DNA of 64,000 nt from CAWCBG01 sp963793845. GTDB taxonomy: Bacteria > Acidobacteriota > Terriglobia > Terriglobales > Acidobacteriaceae. A program made the position numbers and the translations under genes. Shown here piece by piece: positions 9,013 through 18,008 of the stretch; position 1 is the stretch's first letter, and the number at the start of each line of letters is the position of its first letter. Where the stretch lies: positions 744,001 to 808,000 of the forward strand of contig CAWCBG010000014.1 of the NCBI GenBank assembly GCA_963793845.1, read 5' to 3'. The notes beneath the pieces are model-generated. The model was not told where the DNA came from. It did not search any database and saw nothing but the letters and a program-made list of their open reading frames with translations.

Positions 9013-9076
9013 ACGGATTCGGTGCGCAACCTTCACTGCGCGGGCTGGTTATACTTTACGAGGAGCTTGGTTAGAG

Positions 9077-10234
9077 ATGCGGTTTCGGTGGCTGCTCATC
9101 GCGGTATTCGCGCTCGGTCTGGGCGGATCGGCAGACTACGCTTGTGCGCTCGCCTTCGCTGAGAGCACAGCCCAGAGCAAGACCGTCAGCGTCTCGGTCA
9201 GCGGGACCGGCTGGGTCGACTCCGGCATGGACGTGATTGCCGGCGACAAGTTGCACATCACGGCCACGGGCACGGTGAACATGGGCAACAACGCTAACAT
9301 CACCGCCGCCGGTGTGCCGCGAGGATGGACGGACACTCTGCGTGCGTTGATGGTGCCCAGCGCCGGACGGGGCGCGCTGGTTGGACGCATCGGCAATAGC
9401 GCGGCGGCGACGCCATTCCTGATCGGCGAGGATGGAACGGTGATGGCTCCGGTCGCGGGTCGCCTGTATCTCGCCATCAACCAGGACCAGACACAATCGC
9501 CCGACGGGAAGTACCAGGTGAAAGTCGAGCGGACAGCGGCGGCTGCGGCCACCGCCAGCGGCGCAGCAGCAAGCGCCGGCAACTACGACTTCAAGCCACT
9601 GTTTGCCGAACTGGATCAGAAGCTGCCCTACCGGGTGACGGATTCGGCTGCGGGCGGTAATCCCGGCGACCTGGTGAACTTCGTGATTGTGGGCTCGCAG
9701 GATCAGGTCACGCAGGCCTTGAAGGATGCCGCGTGGATTCCCGCCGACAAGTCCAACCAGCAGGCGGTGCTGAGTGCGCTGATGGCGACGCTGCAAAAGA
9801 ACGTCTATGTCTCGGTTCCAATGAGCATTTTGTATTTGTTCGGGAGGCCGCAGGATTTCGGATATGAGCGCGCGGAAGCGGTGATGGTGGCGGCGCAACG
9901 AAACCACTTCCGCATCTGGAAGGCGCCTTTCAGCACCGCACGGCAGACCATCTGGGCCGGCGCGGGCACCCACGACATCGGCATCGAGAAAGACCAGCGC
10001 TCAGCCAATGCAATCACCCACAAGATCGATCAGGACGTAGACAACGAGCGCGATTTTATTGGCGCGACTTTGCAACAGGCAGGATGGGTGCAGGCCATGC
10101 AGTACATGACGCGCTCGCATCCCATCACTTCGACCAAGACCGCGACCGGAGGCGAAATCAAGTCCGATGGACGGGTTCTGGTGATTGTGCTGAAGGCGCA
10201 GCCGGTCGGAGCGCCGCAGACCAGGAACAAGTGA
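9077..10234 (+). CDS. Secreted protein with LecA-like N-terminal and LssY C-terminal domain
   Basis: A 385-residue exported protein; AGGAG lies ~10 bp before the ATG. A signal peptide covers ~1-30. Residues ~35-155 resemble the PA-IL (LecA)-like beta-sandwich: VSVSGTGWVDSGMDVIAGDKL, a variable loop, and MAPVAGRLYLAINQ. After an Ala-rich linker (~158-172), residues ~175-375 match the LssY C-terminal domain: KLPYRVTDSAAGGNPGDLVNFVI, LFGRPQDFGYERA, RQTIWAGAGTHDIGIE and HKIDQDVDNERDFI. The role is unknown, but the combination suggests a surface carbohydrate or envelope function. Confidence 0.75.
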   Translation: MRFRWLLIAVFALGLGGSADYACALAFAESTAQSKTVSVSVSGTGWVDSGMDVIAGDKLHITATGTVNMGNNANITAAGVPRGWTDTLRALMVPSAGRGALVGRIGNSAAATPFLIGEDGTVMAPVAGRLYLAINQDQTQSPDGKYQVKVERTAAAAATASGAAASAGNYDFKPLFAELDQKLPYRVTDSAAGGNPGDLVNFVIVGSQDQVTQALKDAAWIPADKSNQQAVLSALMATLQKNVYVSVPMSILYLFGRPQDFGYERAEAVMVAAQRNHFRIWKAPFSTARQTIWAGAGTHDIGIEKDQRSANAITHKIDQDVDNERDFIGATLQQAGWVQAMQYMTRSHPITSTKTATGGEIKSDGRVLVIVLKAQPVGAPQTRNK

Positions 10235-10251
10235 TGGCAGGCTGATTCAGG

Positions 10252-11151
10252 TCAGGGCTGCAAAGCTGCGGCCTTCGCCTGAAGCGCGTGCGCTGCGTCC
10301 GTGTCTTTTTGCACCAGCTTCAGCTTGGCGTACTGATCCAGAATTTGTTTCAGGCGGCTTGTGTACTCCGGTTTCATGAAAGGCCATTCCTGAATAGCGG
10401 TTTCCATCGTGGTGACCGAAGCGGCGTAACACTGGTCGGCTTTGTTGATGTCTTTGGCTGCCGCGTAGGCGACGGCAAGTCTCCAATAATCGGACGAGAG
10501 AGCGGCGTTGTCAGGTTTAAGAGAACTCTTGTCGAGCGCTAGAGCCTGTTCGTAAAGCGGCAGCGCTTGCTCGCTCTGGTGCTGCTGGAGCAGCGAGTTG
10601 GCCAGTTCCGTGATCACCCCGGCGCGCTCTGTCACCCGGTTCTTGGGCAGGTTGTTGGAGAGCGCGACAGCCTGCTTGCACTGTTGTTCGGCTTCGGCGT
10701 AGTTGGTGCCGACGGCTGCGGCGCGGCACTTGTCAGCCTGAGCATAGAACTCATTCTGTGCCTGAATTTGCTGATCGGGCGTGCCGCCGAAACCGCCCTC
10801 GGGAAAGATGATGTCAACCTGGGTGCTGACAGCGACCTGCTTGCCATTCTGTTCGAAGGGCTTGTATTTCCACTGCTTGACCGCGCTGGTGGCGGCCTGG
10901 ATCAGATCCGGCCTGGGATAACCGGTCGCCAGCTTCGCCGACTTTACATCGCCGCTGGCGCTGATGAGGATGTTCAAGCGCAGGCGTCCGCCAATGCGGG
11001 CATCTTTCGCGGCGATTGGATAAATGGGCTCGACCCGCTTGATGAGATGGCTGTTGGCCTCGGCCGGCGGAACGGCCGGAGGCGCGTCGCCAAACGCCGG
11101 GAGCCAGGCAAGGAAGAACAGTGCGAGAATCACGCGCCGATGACGAAGCAT
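10252..11151 (-). CDS. TonB C-terminal domain protein with TPR-like tail
   Basis: A 299-residue exported protein. A signal peptide (LRHRRVILALFFLAWLPAFG) is followed by a TonB C-terminal domain at ~35-120: IKRVEPIYPIAAKDARIGG, LRLNILISASGDVKSAKLATG and VKQWKYKPFEQNGKQV. The C-terminal half (~140-295) is alpha-helical with TPR-like repeats (LYEQALALDKSSLKPDN, DYWRLAVAYAAAKDINKADQCYAAS). There is no N-terminal TonB membrane anchor plus Pro-rich linker, so it is probably a soluble periplasmic TonB-like module, not the energy transducer itself. It converges on the LssY gene. Confidence 0.75.
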   Translation of the reverse strand: MLRHRRVILALFFLAWLPAFGDAPPAVPPAEANSHLIKRVEPIYPIAAKDARIGGRLRLNILISASGDVKSAKLATGYPRPDLIQAATSAVKQWKYKPFEQNGKQVAVSTQVDIIFPEGGFGGTPDQQIQAQNEFYAQADKCRAAAVGTNYAEAEQQCKQAVALSNNLPKNRVTERAGVITELANSLLQQHQSEQALPLYEQALALDKSSLKPDNAALSSDYWRLAVAYAAAKDINKADQCYAASVTTMETAIQEWPFMKPEYTSRLKQILDQYAKLKLVQKDTDAAHALQAKAAALQP

Positions 11152-11240
11152 GCAGCAATTCTAGATGCTCCTGTCAATGGGGCCGTCAGGTAATCCGAAC
11201 CCTTGTGTACGATGCAGTTCCCAAAGTGGGCAACGTTCCT

Positions 11241-12149
11241 CTACGAGGACGCTACATTAGTTCCCGGCCGGACGTATCTGTCTTTCTCGATCAGCTCGAC
11301 GAAGGCTTTGGCCGAGCGAGGCAGCGCGCGCGGCATGTAGGCGACGCCGAGTTCACGATAGAGTTCGACGTCTTCCATCGCCAGCAACTTTACCTTGCCG
11401 GCTTTGACTTCGTCGCGCGCAAAACTTTCGCTGATGATGGAGACGCCCAGCCCGGCGGCAACGAAGCTCTTGATCATCTCCACGCTGGGCAGTTCCATGC
11501 GCACCTGCAGGTGAGGAGCATAAGGACGGAAGAGACGATCGAGCACCTGCCGGGTGTAGCCACGGTTGGGAATTAACAAGCGTTGTTCAGCGATGATGCT
11601 AACCGGCACCGAGCGCTTCTTCGCCAGAGGGCTTTTGGCCGGAACCATCAGCATCAGGCGGTCACGAAAGATCGGTCTTACCGTGACCTTCTGCGACTTG
11701 ACCGGCAGGGTTACGATTCCGACGTCGATGGCTCCGTCTTCCAGGCCTTCGAGCACCTTGCTGGTAAAGTTACGAACGATGCTGAGCTGGACGGCGGGAT
11801 AAAGGCGCGAGTATTCCGCGAAGACCTCGGGCAGAACATAGAGGCAGGTGGCCTCGTTAGCGCCGATGGCCAGCGTGCCGCGCGGCGCGTCTCCCTGGTC
11901 CGAAACGGCGCGGAACGCCTCTTTCTTCATCTCGAGCAGCCGCTCGGCATAACTAAGGAAAAGTTTACCGGCGTCGGTAAGCGCCACCGACTTGGAGTTG
12001 CGGTCCAGCAGCTTTGCGCCGCACTCCTGTTCCAATTGCTGAATTTGCGCGCTCACCGCCGGCTGCGAGCGGAAGATGGTATTGGCGGCGCGGGAGAAGC
12101 TATTAAGCCGGGCTACCTCTATGAATGTAACCAGTTGGTCGAAATCCAT
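11241..12149 (-). CDS. LysR-family transcriptional regulator
   Basis: A 302-residue LTTR. The N-terminal winged helix-turn-helix is complete (DFDQLVTFIEVARLNSFSRA, then AVSAQIQQLEQECGAKLLDR). The rest is a periplasmic-binding-protein-like effector domain, with GTLAIGANEATCLYVLPEVF and GLGVSIISESFARDEV. The domain layout is like CysB/CbbR-type activators. No divergent metabolic gene is adjacent, since upstream lies the toxin-antitoxin locus, so its target cannot be inferred from position. Confidence 0.88.
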   Translation of the reverse strand: MDFDQLVTFIEVARLNSFSRAANTIFRSQPAVSAQIQQLEQECGAKLLDRNSKSVALTDAGKLFLSYAERLLEMKKEAFRAVSDQGDAPRGTLAIGANEATCLYVLPEVFAEYSRLYPAVQLSIVRNFTSKVLEGLEDGAIDVGIVTLPVKSQKVTVRPIFRDRLMLMVPAKSPLAKKRSVPVSIIAEQRLLIPNRGYTRQVLDRLFRPYAPHLQVRMELPSVEMIKSFVAAGLGVSIISESFARDEVKAGKVKLLAMEDVELYRELGVAYMPRALPRSAKAFVELIEKDRYVRPGTNVASS

Positions 12150-12216
12150 AGACTAGTTTAACGTTGAATGCTGCCGTGCGGCATCCGGGTCATGGCTTCT
12201 TTACGAAGGGTCGAAC

Positions 12217-12250
12217 AGTATGGGGCCGGGTCTCCGTCCCCGTCCCCCTA
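12217..12250. repeat. REP-like GC-rich repeat, copy 1 (left of HigBA)
   Basis: The 21-base string at 12217-12237 (starting AGTATGGGGCCGGG) is identical to that at 13447-13467. This copy's second stem arm (CCCCGTCCCCC) is degenerate. The two copies are 1230 bp apart and bracket the HigBA pair. Confidence 0.6.
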
Positions 12251-12349
12251 GATCGGCCAGTTACACCTCCTGCGAAATCCTGATGCGAGATTGTCGGCCT
12301 ATTCGCGCAGCCAAACAAGAGCCCGACACATCATATAAAAAGTTATATA

Positions 12350-12712
12350 ATGCAGTTAATGGACGCCACCATTAGCTGGGAAGGGGACTCACTGAGCGTT
12401 CTGCGTGAGTTTCCCGAGGATGTCCGGAGTGAACTTGGGGTGGGTTTGCGCCAGCTGCAACAAGGCAAACGCCCAGAGCTGGATTGCCGACCAATGCAGT
12501 CGGTCGGTCCTGGTGTGTTCGAGCTGAAAACTCAGGACGACAGGACCTGGTACCGGGTCCTGTATCTCTCGAAGATTGATGGTGTCATCTACGTGCTGCA
12601 TTCGTTTGAGAAGCAAAGCGCGAAGACTCCGGAACGCGATCTCTCAACAGCACGAACCAGGCTTAAACTTGTCCGGCAGCGATTGCTGGACGCGAAGAAA
12701 GGGAGCAAGTAA
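12350..12712 (+). CDS. HigB/RelE-type toxin (phage-derived Gp49-like)
   Basis: A 120-residue basic protein of the HigB/Gp49-like RelE superfamily, which cleave mRNA at the ribosome. The pattern is typical: SVLREFPEDVRSELGVGLRQL (helical start), a beta segment ending VFELKTQDDRTWYRVLYL, IDGVIYVLHSFEKQSAKTP with the HxFxKK-like element, and a basic C-terminal helix (ARTRLKLVRQRLLDAKK). ATG 12362 is an alternative start. A TATAAT box at 12346-12351 overlaps the first ATG, which favours the second. It is followed without a gap by the antitoxin gene. Confidence 0.78.
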   Translation: MQLMDATISWEGDSLSVLREFPEDVRSELGVGLRQLQQGKRPELDCRPMQSVGPGVFELKTQDDRTWYRVLYLSKIDGVIYVLHSFEKQSAKTPERDLSTARTRLKLVRQRLLDAKKGSK

Positions 12713-13210
12713 ATGGCACAACCAGCCAAAGAGCGAGAGAACAAGGCAGAGTACATCACCACCGGCAACGTCCTCGACGACCTCGGGTTTACGCCCGAAA
12801 AGGCGGCGTCCCTCAAGCGGAAAGCTGAGGTCTGGAGTGTCCTGCACGATGAGATTAGAGCAAAGAAGTACTCGCCCAAAGATTTGGTGGAAAAGCTCGG
12901 CGAATACCAGCCGCAGGTGAGCAACTTGCTGTCCGGCAAGATTTCAAAAGTAAGCCTAGACAAACTGCTGCACTATTGCGATCGGCTGGGCGTCCACGTC
13001 GCGATCACAGTTCAGCCGAAGCTGCCGGCGTCAGCGAAGATAACATCGGCCAAGCTAATCAGGAAGTCACTGCCGAAAGGTTTCCACCTCCACTTGCCGG
13101 AGAGTCGGGTTGGAGTGCAGCAACAGCGGCTAGGATCTGCAACGCACTACCGGCGGGCGGCAGCCAACAAGTCGAAGACTGTCCCTGCACGGCGATCCCG
13201 GTTCACCTAA
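12713..13210 (+). CDS. HigA-type XRE antitoxin with basic C-terminal tail
   Basis: The ATG follows the toxin stop directly (taaATG), a toxin-first order characteristic of higBA. Residues ~35-95 form an XRE-like helix-turn-helix (YSPKDLVEKLGEYQPQVSNLLSGKISKVSLDKLLHYCDRLGVHV). The last ~65 residues (KGFHLHLPESRVGVQQQRLG ... RRSRFT) are basic, low in structure and unlike normal HigA, which ends soon after the HTH. The tail may result from loss of the original stop. Expected to neutralise the toxin and autoregulate the operon. Confidence 0.75.
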   Translation: MAQPAKERENKAEYITTGNVLDDLGFTPEKAASLKRKAEVWSVLHDEIRAKKYSPKDLVEKLGEYQPQVSNLLSGKISKVSLDKLLHYCDRLGVHVAITVQPKLPASAKITSAKLIRKSLPKGFHLHLPESRVGVQQQRLGSATHYRRAAANKSKTVPARRSRFT

Positions 13211-13446
13211 ACAAGGGTAGCTTACACATCCATTATTAAGACCTATTTTCTACTCTCGCGGTGGCCCAGCGCTTGTCGAGTGTCGCCCTTTTTGCTGCCA
13301 AAGCTCTGTGCTAACGCGTGCTAATGTTCTTTTTGGTTTGCTAGCACTCTTGGCGTTCTAGTCGAAAGAGAGCTAGGTTGGGGAACTGAGTGTAGTTAAC
13401 CTATTTAAAATACGAGTAAACGCAAGAAAACATTGAAGTTGCCAAA

Positions 13447-13480
13447 AGTATGGGGCCGGGTCTCCGTTCCCGGCCCCCTC
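13447..13480. repeat. REP-like hairpin repeat, copy 2 (right of HigBA)
   Basis: Contains a near-perfect stem: GGGGCCGGG at 13452-13460 pairs with CCCGGCCCC just after a short TCTCCGTT loop. The first 21 bases are identical to copy 1 at 12217. Apart from this hairpin, 13211-13510 contains no gene or RNA that I recognise. Confidence 0.65.
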
Positions 13481-13510
13481 GTCCAGAGAGCGATCCGAGG
13501 GCGTTGGCGC

Positions 13511-13945
13511 TCACTGGGCGGCAGTCGAGGCCGAGGCTGGTTGTCCGTGCGTGACATCGCCCCGCTCCTCGATCTTGGTGGAAAAGTAGTAGGCCCGGTC
13601 CTGCGCCGGGAAGTAAATGGATGTGATAGTTGGCACTCCGGAAGCGCTGGTGCGCGCTTCGAAGGCGGGCGTTGCGACGCCCCTGAACTGGTTGCCGTCC
13701 GAGACTGCTACGGGCAGTACGAACATGGAAGTATGCGTGGTTCCAGCCTTTTGGATAGTTACCACGCTGGGGTCGGTCCACGAGGCGACCTCGTAGCTAC
13801 CTGGCTGTAGTGTGTGTCCGGCGATTATTGTAGGTACGGCCACCTTCAACAGGACGGCGCTGGTCCTCACTTGCGCGGCCGCGGGAATGACCATTCCCAG
13901 ACCGGCGACAGCGATGGACAATGCGATGCGAAGTTTGTTGCTCAC
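13511..13945 (-). CDS. Secreted hypothetical protein (144 aa)
   Basis: A signal peptide is clear: MSNKLRIALSIAVAGLGMVI then PAAAQ with an AxA-type cleavage site. The mature ~118 residues begin VRTSAVLLKVAVPTIIAGHTLQPGSYEVA, a small beta-rich domain seen in many acidobacterial exported proteins of unknown role (LKVPFAFTVGNKTLPAGKY-type). It contains a TIQKAGTTHTSMFV repeat-like strand. No cysteines or catalytic motifs. Single gene with repeats on one side. Confidence 0.68.
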   Translation of the reverse strand: MSNKLRIALSIAVAGLGMVIPAAAQVRTSAVLLKVAVPTIIAGHTLQPGSYEVASWTDPSVVTIQKAGTTHTSMFVLPVAVSDGNQFRGVATPAFEARTSASGVPTITSIYFPAQDRAYYFSTKIEERGDVTHGQPASASTAAQ

Positions 13946-14236
13946 AACTGGCTCCTCTCCTCAATGAAGTAGAAGGGAAATCGAACTGCGCAGTTCGGCG
14001 CTGCTTACCACGAATACAGTGGGCGCTACGTATCCCGCGTTGCTCCCCACCGCAGGATAGGAAACCTCAGTCGAAGGCACATTGTGCTCCCCGCTGAATT
14101 CCTATGCCCTGATGTTAGGAACAGCCGGACGCCGTGTCCAATTCAAAGAAGTTTGTTGTAACATCAGAAATTCAAATGGCCGATTTTGCATCGTTGAAGT
14201 CAGCGGATGCGCGGACCCATGCGTCAGGTTGTTATC

Positions 14237-15166
14237 ATGAGCGAACGCGGCGGTAGCGTACGATTCGTGTTTGTTGGCCCCCACGGGTTGCGCGCCGGAT
14301 GGCGTCTGGCGATCTTCAGCGCGGTATTGATTGCGTTAGTCGTGGTCCTTCGCCAGGTTGCTGACTGGACGCTTGACCATTTTCAGATTACGGTTCCGGA
14401 CGTCATTACCCCCTCAGTCATTTTCCTGCAGGACGCGACCGCCATGGTCGCAATCATGCTCGCGACGTTATTGATGAAGCGGATCGAACGCAGATCGCTG
14501 GCGGAGTATGGCATTCAAGTAAGGCGCCCGTTCAATCGTTTCTTCTGGGTCGGTATCGCTTGGGGACTGGTTTCTCCCACCGCGGTGATGGGGGCTATGT
14601 GGTTGCTGCATGGTTACTCACTGGGCGGGCTGGCGCTGCACGGCGGCGACATTCTGAAGTATTCGGTGGAGTGGGCCCTCGCCTGCATACTGCTGGGATT
14701 TGCCGAAGAATACGTCTTTCGCGGCTATCCACTGTTTACCTTGGGCACGGGCATTGGATTCTGGCCGGCAGCATTTCTTCTGTCACTCGGTTTCGGCGCG
14801 CTCCACTATTTCGGCAAGCCATTCGAGCGCTGGACCGATTTTGCCAGTACCGGCCTGCTGGGACTCTTCATGTGCCTCTCGCTGCGTCGCACCGGCAGCC
14901 TGAGCTTCGCCATCGGATTTCACATCACGTTTGACTACGCCAACATTTTCGTTTTCTCCGGGCCAAACGGTGGGGAATTGGCGGTTGGACATCTGCTGAA
15001 TGCCAGCTTCCCAGGTCCAACGTGGCTGACCGGAGGACTGCTCGGTCCAGAGGCCAGTCTGTTAGTCTTCCCGGTGATTGCTGTGATGTTCATCGTGTTC
15101 AGCCGGACCTATCGCGAAGATAGATTTCCACTGAAGGCTCCCGCGCAGGATATGGCTCGTAAGTGA
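14237..15166 (+). CDS. CPBP-family intramembrane metalloprotease (CAAX/Abi-like)
   Basis: A polytopic membrane protein of ~309 residues with about seven or eight hydrophobic segments. The Abi/CPBP signature is present: EEYVFRG with Glu157, Glu158 and Arg162, then FGALHYFGKP and GFHITFDYAN supplying the His/Asn residues. These proteases cut prenylated or other peptides inside the membrane. Start chosen at 14237; the ATG at 14207 is possible, and neither has a strong Shine-Dalgarno. Nearby genes do not reveal a substrate. Confidence 0.82.
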   Translation: MSERGGSVRFVFVGPHGLRAGWRLAIFSAVLIALVVVLRQVADWTLDHFQITVPDVITPSVIFLQDATAMVAIMLATLLMKRIERRSLAEYGIQVRRPFNRFFWVGIAWGLVSPTAVMGAMWLLHGYSLGGLALHGGDILKYSVEWALACILLGFAEEYVFRGYPLFTLGTGIGFWPAAFLLSLGFGALHYFGKPFERWTDFASTGLLGLFMCLSLRRTGSLSFAIGFHITFDYANIFVFSGPNGGELAVGHLLNASFPGPTWLTGGLLGPEASLLVFPVIAVMFIVFSRTYREDRFPLKAPAQDMARK

Positions 15167-15194
15167 AGCGGATGAGCCGCAATGGGCTCTCCCG

Positions 15195-17519
15195 TCACTC
15201 CACGGGCAGCGGATCGCCTTCCGGTTCCACCGGTGCGCCAGAGGTTGCGGATTCAGGCTCTACCCGCGTCTCCGTTTTAAGATATGCCTGTTCGTCCGGG
15301 GTTTTCTGAACGGCACCGACGAGCTCCGGCTGGGGTTCAGGAAGAGCGCTTGCCGCGACTTCTGCCTCCGCTTTTTCGTCGGGTTGATCCGTCGTTCCAG
15401 CGGCCTCCCGCAATAGGACGAACGAACGCGCATACACATCCAACTTGCCGCGGAAAGATTTGTGCTTGAAAGGCTTCTGAATGTCGCTGGTATCCAGTAC
15501 CAGTTCCCAGTTGCGATTCTTGGGAGAGCGGGGCAACGTGTAAGAGACCGCTTCGCTGTATGAGTTCAGCAGTAGCAGCAACGAATCGTCGGTGATGGAC
15601 TCGCCCATTTCGTCAGACTCGTTCAAGGTGTTGCCGTTGAACATGACGCCGATGCTGCGCATCCAGCCTGCGTTCCACTGGGCCTCTTTCATCTCGTTGC
15701 CTTCGACGTTGTACCAGGCGATGTCCTTCAATGACGAGTGCAGTACCTCACGATCCTGGTAGAACTTGCGGCGGCGAAGGTTGGGGTGTGCCTTGCGGAA
15801 GGCAATTGCCAGCCGGGTGAATTCCAGGAAGCGCAACTTGCGCTCATCCATGTGCCAGTCCTGCCAACTGATCTCGTTGTCCTGGCAATAGGCGTTGTTA
15901 TTGCCGAGCTGGGTGTGGCAAATCTCGTCGCCACTGCAAATCATGGGAACGCCTTGCGAGAACAGCAGTGTGGACAGCAAGTTGCGCTTCTGCACCTCAC
16001 GCCGGGCGAGAATCACCGCGTCCGTGGTGGGCCCTTCCACGCCCATGTTCCAGGAGTAGTTCTCGTTGGTGCCGTCCTGGTTGTTCTCGCCGTTGGCCTC
16101 ATTGTGCTTGTTCTCGTAACTGACCAGATCTTCCAGGGTGAAGCCGTCGTGGGCGGTCACAAAGTTGATACTGGCATAGGGCCGCCTGCCGTCGTTCTGG
16201 TAGAGATCGCTGCTGCCGGTGAGGCGGTAACCCAAGTCACAGAGCTGCCCTTCGTCGCCCTTCCAGTAGCGGCGGACGGTGTCGCGGTACTTGCCGTTCC
16301 ACTCCGCCCAGAGCACGGGGAAATTTCCCACCTGGTAGCCGCCACTGCCTACGTCCCAAGGCTCGGCGATGAGCTTCGTCTGGGAAATGATAGGGTCTTG
16401 GTGGATGATGTCGAAGAACGCTGCCAGCCGGTCAACGTCGTGCAGTTCACGGGCAAGAGTGGCCGCCAGGTCGAAGCGGAAGCCGTCCACGTGCATCTCG
16501 GTGATCCAGTAGCGCAGGCTGTCCATGATGAGCTTGAGCACTTGGGGATGCCGTACGTTCAGGCTGTTGCCCGTGCCCGTGTAATCCATGTAGAAGCGGG
16601 GTGAATCCGAGACCAGCTTGTAGTACGTGGGATTGTCGATACCACGGAAGCTGAGCATAGGTCCCAGGTGATTGCCTTCGGCAGTGTGGTTATAGACCAC
16701 GTCCAGGATCACCTCGATCCCTTCGCGATGCAGAGCTTTCACCATCGCCTTGAACTCGGCCACCTGCATGCCGGTATCGCCTGATGAGGAGTAGCGTGCC
16801 TCAGGCGAAAAGTAATTGATCGTGTTGTAGCCCCAGTAATTTCGCAGGCCGCGATCGACCAGCACCTTATCGTCCACGAACTGGTGGACGGGCATCAACT
16901 CGACGGCAGTAATGCCGAGATCCTTGAAGTATTTGCGCGCCGCCGGCGAGGCCAGTCCCGCATAGGTGCCGCGCAGCGGCTCGGGAATGTGCTGGTTCAG
17001 CTTGCTGAATCCCTTGACGTGGAGCTCGTAGATGATGGAGTCGCTGAGCGGCGTCTTGGGCGGGTGATCATGCTCCCAGTCGAAAAAAGGATTTGCGACC
17101 ACGCACTTCGGCATACCGGAGGCGCTGTCGCGGCGGTCCAGGCTGAGGTCGGCGTTATCAGTCCCGAAGCGGTACGGATAAATCGGCCTGCTCCAGTCGA
17201 CGCTGCCTTGAATAGCGTGGGCGTACGGATCGATCAGAAGCTTGGAAGGATTGAAGCGAAGCCCGCGAGTCGGGTCCCAGGGGCCGTGTACCCGGTAGCC
17301 GTAGAGTTGGCCCGGTTGCAGCCCGGGAAGGTAACAGTGCCAGACGAAGGCGGTCTGTTCGCCGAGCCGGATGCGCTCCGATTCACGCTTGGTGCGATTG
17401 TCGTAGAGGCAGAGATCGACCTGGGTGGCGTTCTCGGAATAAAGGGCAAAGTTGACGCCGGCGCCATCCCATGTAGCTCCCTGGGGAAATGGTCTGCCCG
17501 GCAATGCAAGTCGTGCCAT
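15195..17519 (-). CDS. glgX: Glycogen debranching enzyme GlgX (isoamylase type)
   Basis: A ~774-residue GH13 debranching enzyme that hydrolyses alpha-1,6 branches of glycogen. The N-terminal CBM48-like domain (GRPFPQGATWDGAGVNFALYS) is followed by the catalytic barrel with VILDVVYNHTAEG, the nucleophile Asp350 in VDGFRFDLAAT, acid/base Glu386 in LIAEPWDVG, and VTAHDGFTLEDLV with the transition-state Asp. The start at 17519 is preferred because GGAG lies 7 bp upstream and the family begins there. An upstream ATG at 17585 adds 22 residues. The C-terminal ~60 residues are an acidic Pro/Glu/Ala tail not needed for activity. Confidence 0.93.
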   Translation of the reverse strand: MARLALPGRPFPQGATWDGAGVNFALYSENATQVDLCLYDNRTKRESERIRLGEQTAFVWHCYLPGLQPGQLYGYRVHGPWDPTRGLRFNPSKLLIDPYAHAIQGSVDWSRPIYPYRFGTDNADLSLDRRDSASGMPKCVVANPFFDWEHDHPPKTPLSDSIIYELHVKGFSKLNQHIPEPLRGTYAGLASPAARKYFKDLGITAVELMPVHQFVDDKVLVDRGLRNYWGYNTINYFSPEARYSSSGDTGMQVAEFKAMVKALHREGIEVILDVVYNHTAEGNHLGPMLSFRGIDNPTYYKLVSDSPRFYMDYTGTGNSLNVRHPQVLKLIMDSLRYWITEMHVDGFRFDLAATLARELHDVDRLAAFFDIIHQDPIISQTKLIAEPWDVGSGGYQVGNFPVLWAEWNGKYRDTVRRYWKGDEGQLCDLGYRLTGSSDLYQNDGRRPYASINFVTAHDGFTLEDLVSYENKHNEANGENNQDGTNENYSWNMGVEGPTTDAVILARREVQKRNLLSTLLFSQGVPMICSGDEICHTQLGNNNAYCQDNEISWQDWHMDERKLRFLEFTRLAIAFRKAHPNLRRRKFYQDREVLHSSLKDIAWYNVEGNEMKEAQWNAGWMRSIGVMFNGNTLNESDEMGESITDDSLLLLLNSYSEAVSYTLPRSPKNRNWELVLDTSDIQKPFKHKSFRGKLDVYARSFVLLREAAGTTDQPDEKAEAEVAASALPEPQPELVGAVQKTPDEQAYLKTETRVEPESATSGAPVEPEGDPLPVE

Positions 17520-17662
17520 GTATGTCTCCGGATAAGTTCGTCCATTTGATGCGCTGTTTTGCCTGTTTTCTGCCGGAAACGCCATCTTCTTGTGTCCGGG
17601 AGAGCCAGGATCGTAGTAATCTTAATGACCTTACTGCCAACGAAAGCATCTTACTTACTGCT

Positions 17663-17911
17663 ATGGCCGTTGAGAAGCTCGGCAAATGCATCAGCCCCGA
17701 TTGCAAGTCTGAGTTCAAACGCCTGGGAACCGGCAAGATCTACTCTCTGCATGTGAACGAGCCGCGGCGCTGGGGACTTTCCGCTGACACGCGGCAAATC
17801 GTGGTGTGGCTCTGTTCCAGCTGTGCGGCAAAGAAGCGGGTCAAGTTTGACCGCGCCCGTTGCCAGATTCTGGTGGTCAACAAGCACGAGCCGAATCGTG
17901 ACGTCGCTTGA
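17663..17911 (+). CDS. Small zinc-ribbon-like hypothetical protein (82 aa)
   Basis: The ATG at 17663 begins MAVEKLGKCISPDCKSEFKR. Two cysteine pairs, CISPDC (9-14) and a later CSSC, are separated by ~45 residues (RLGTGKIYSLHVNEPRRWGL ... VVWLC) and look like a treble-clef or ribbon zinc site. An upstream in-frame start at 17489 overlaps glgX on the other strand and is not favoured. Function unknown; divergent from glgX. Confidence 0.6.
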   Translation: MAVEKLGKCISPDCKSEFKRLGTGKIYSLHVNEPRRWGLSADTRQIVVWLCSSCAAKKRVKFDRARCQILVVNKHEPNRDVA

Positions 17912-18008
17912 GCGGTAACCGCAGGGTGCTGCCAGACGGATGAGGATGTACCTGCAAGTGGACCGGCTTTGCCGACAGAGCGGGGTACCGTCGTGAGAGT
18001 TTACTCGA

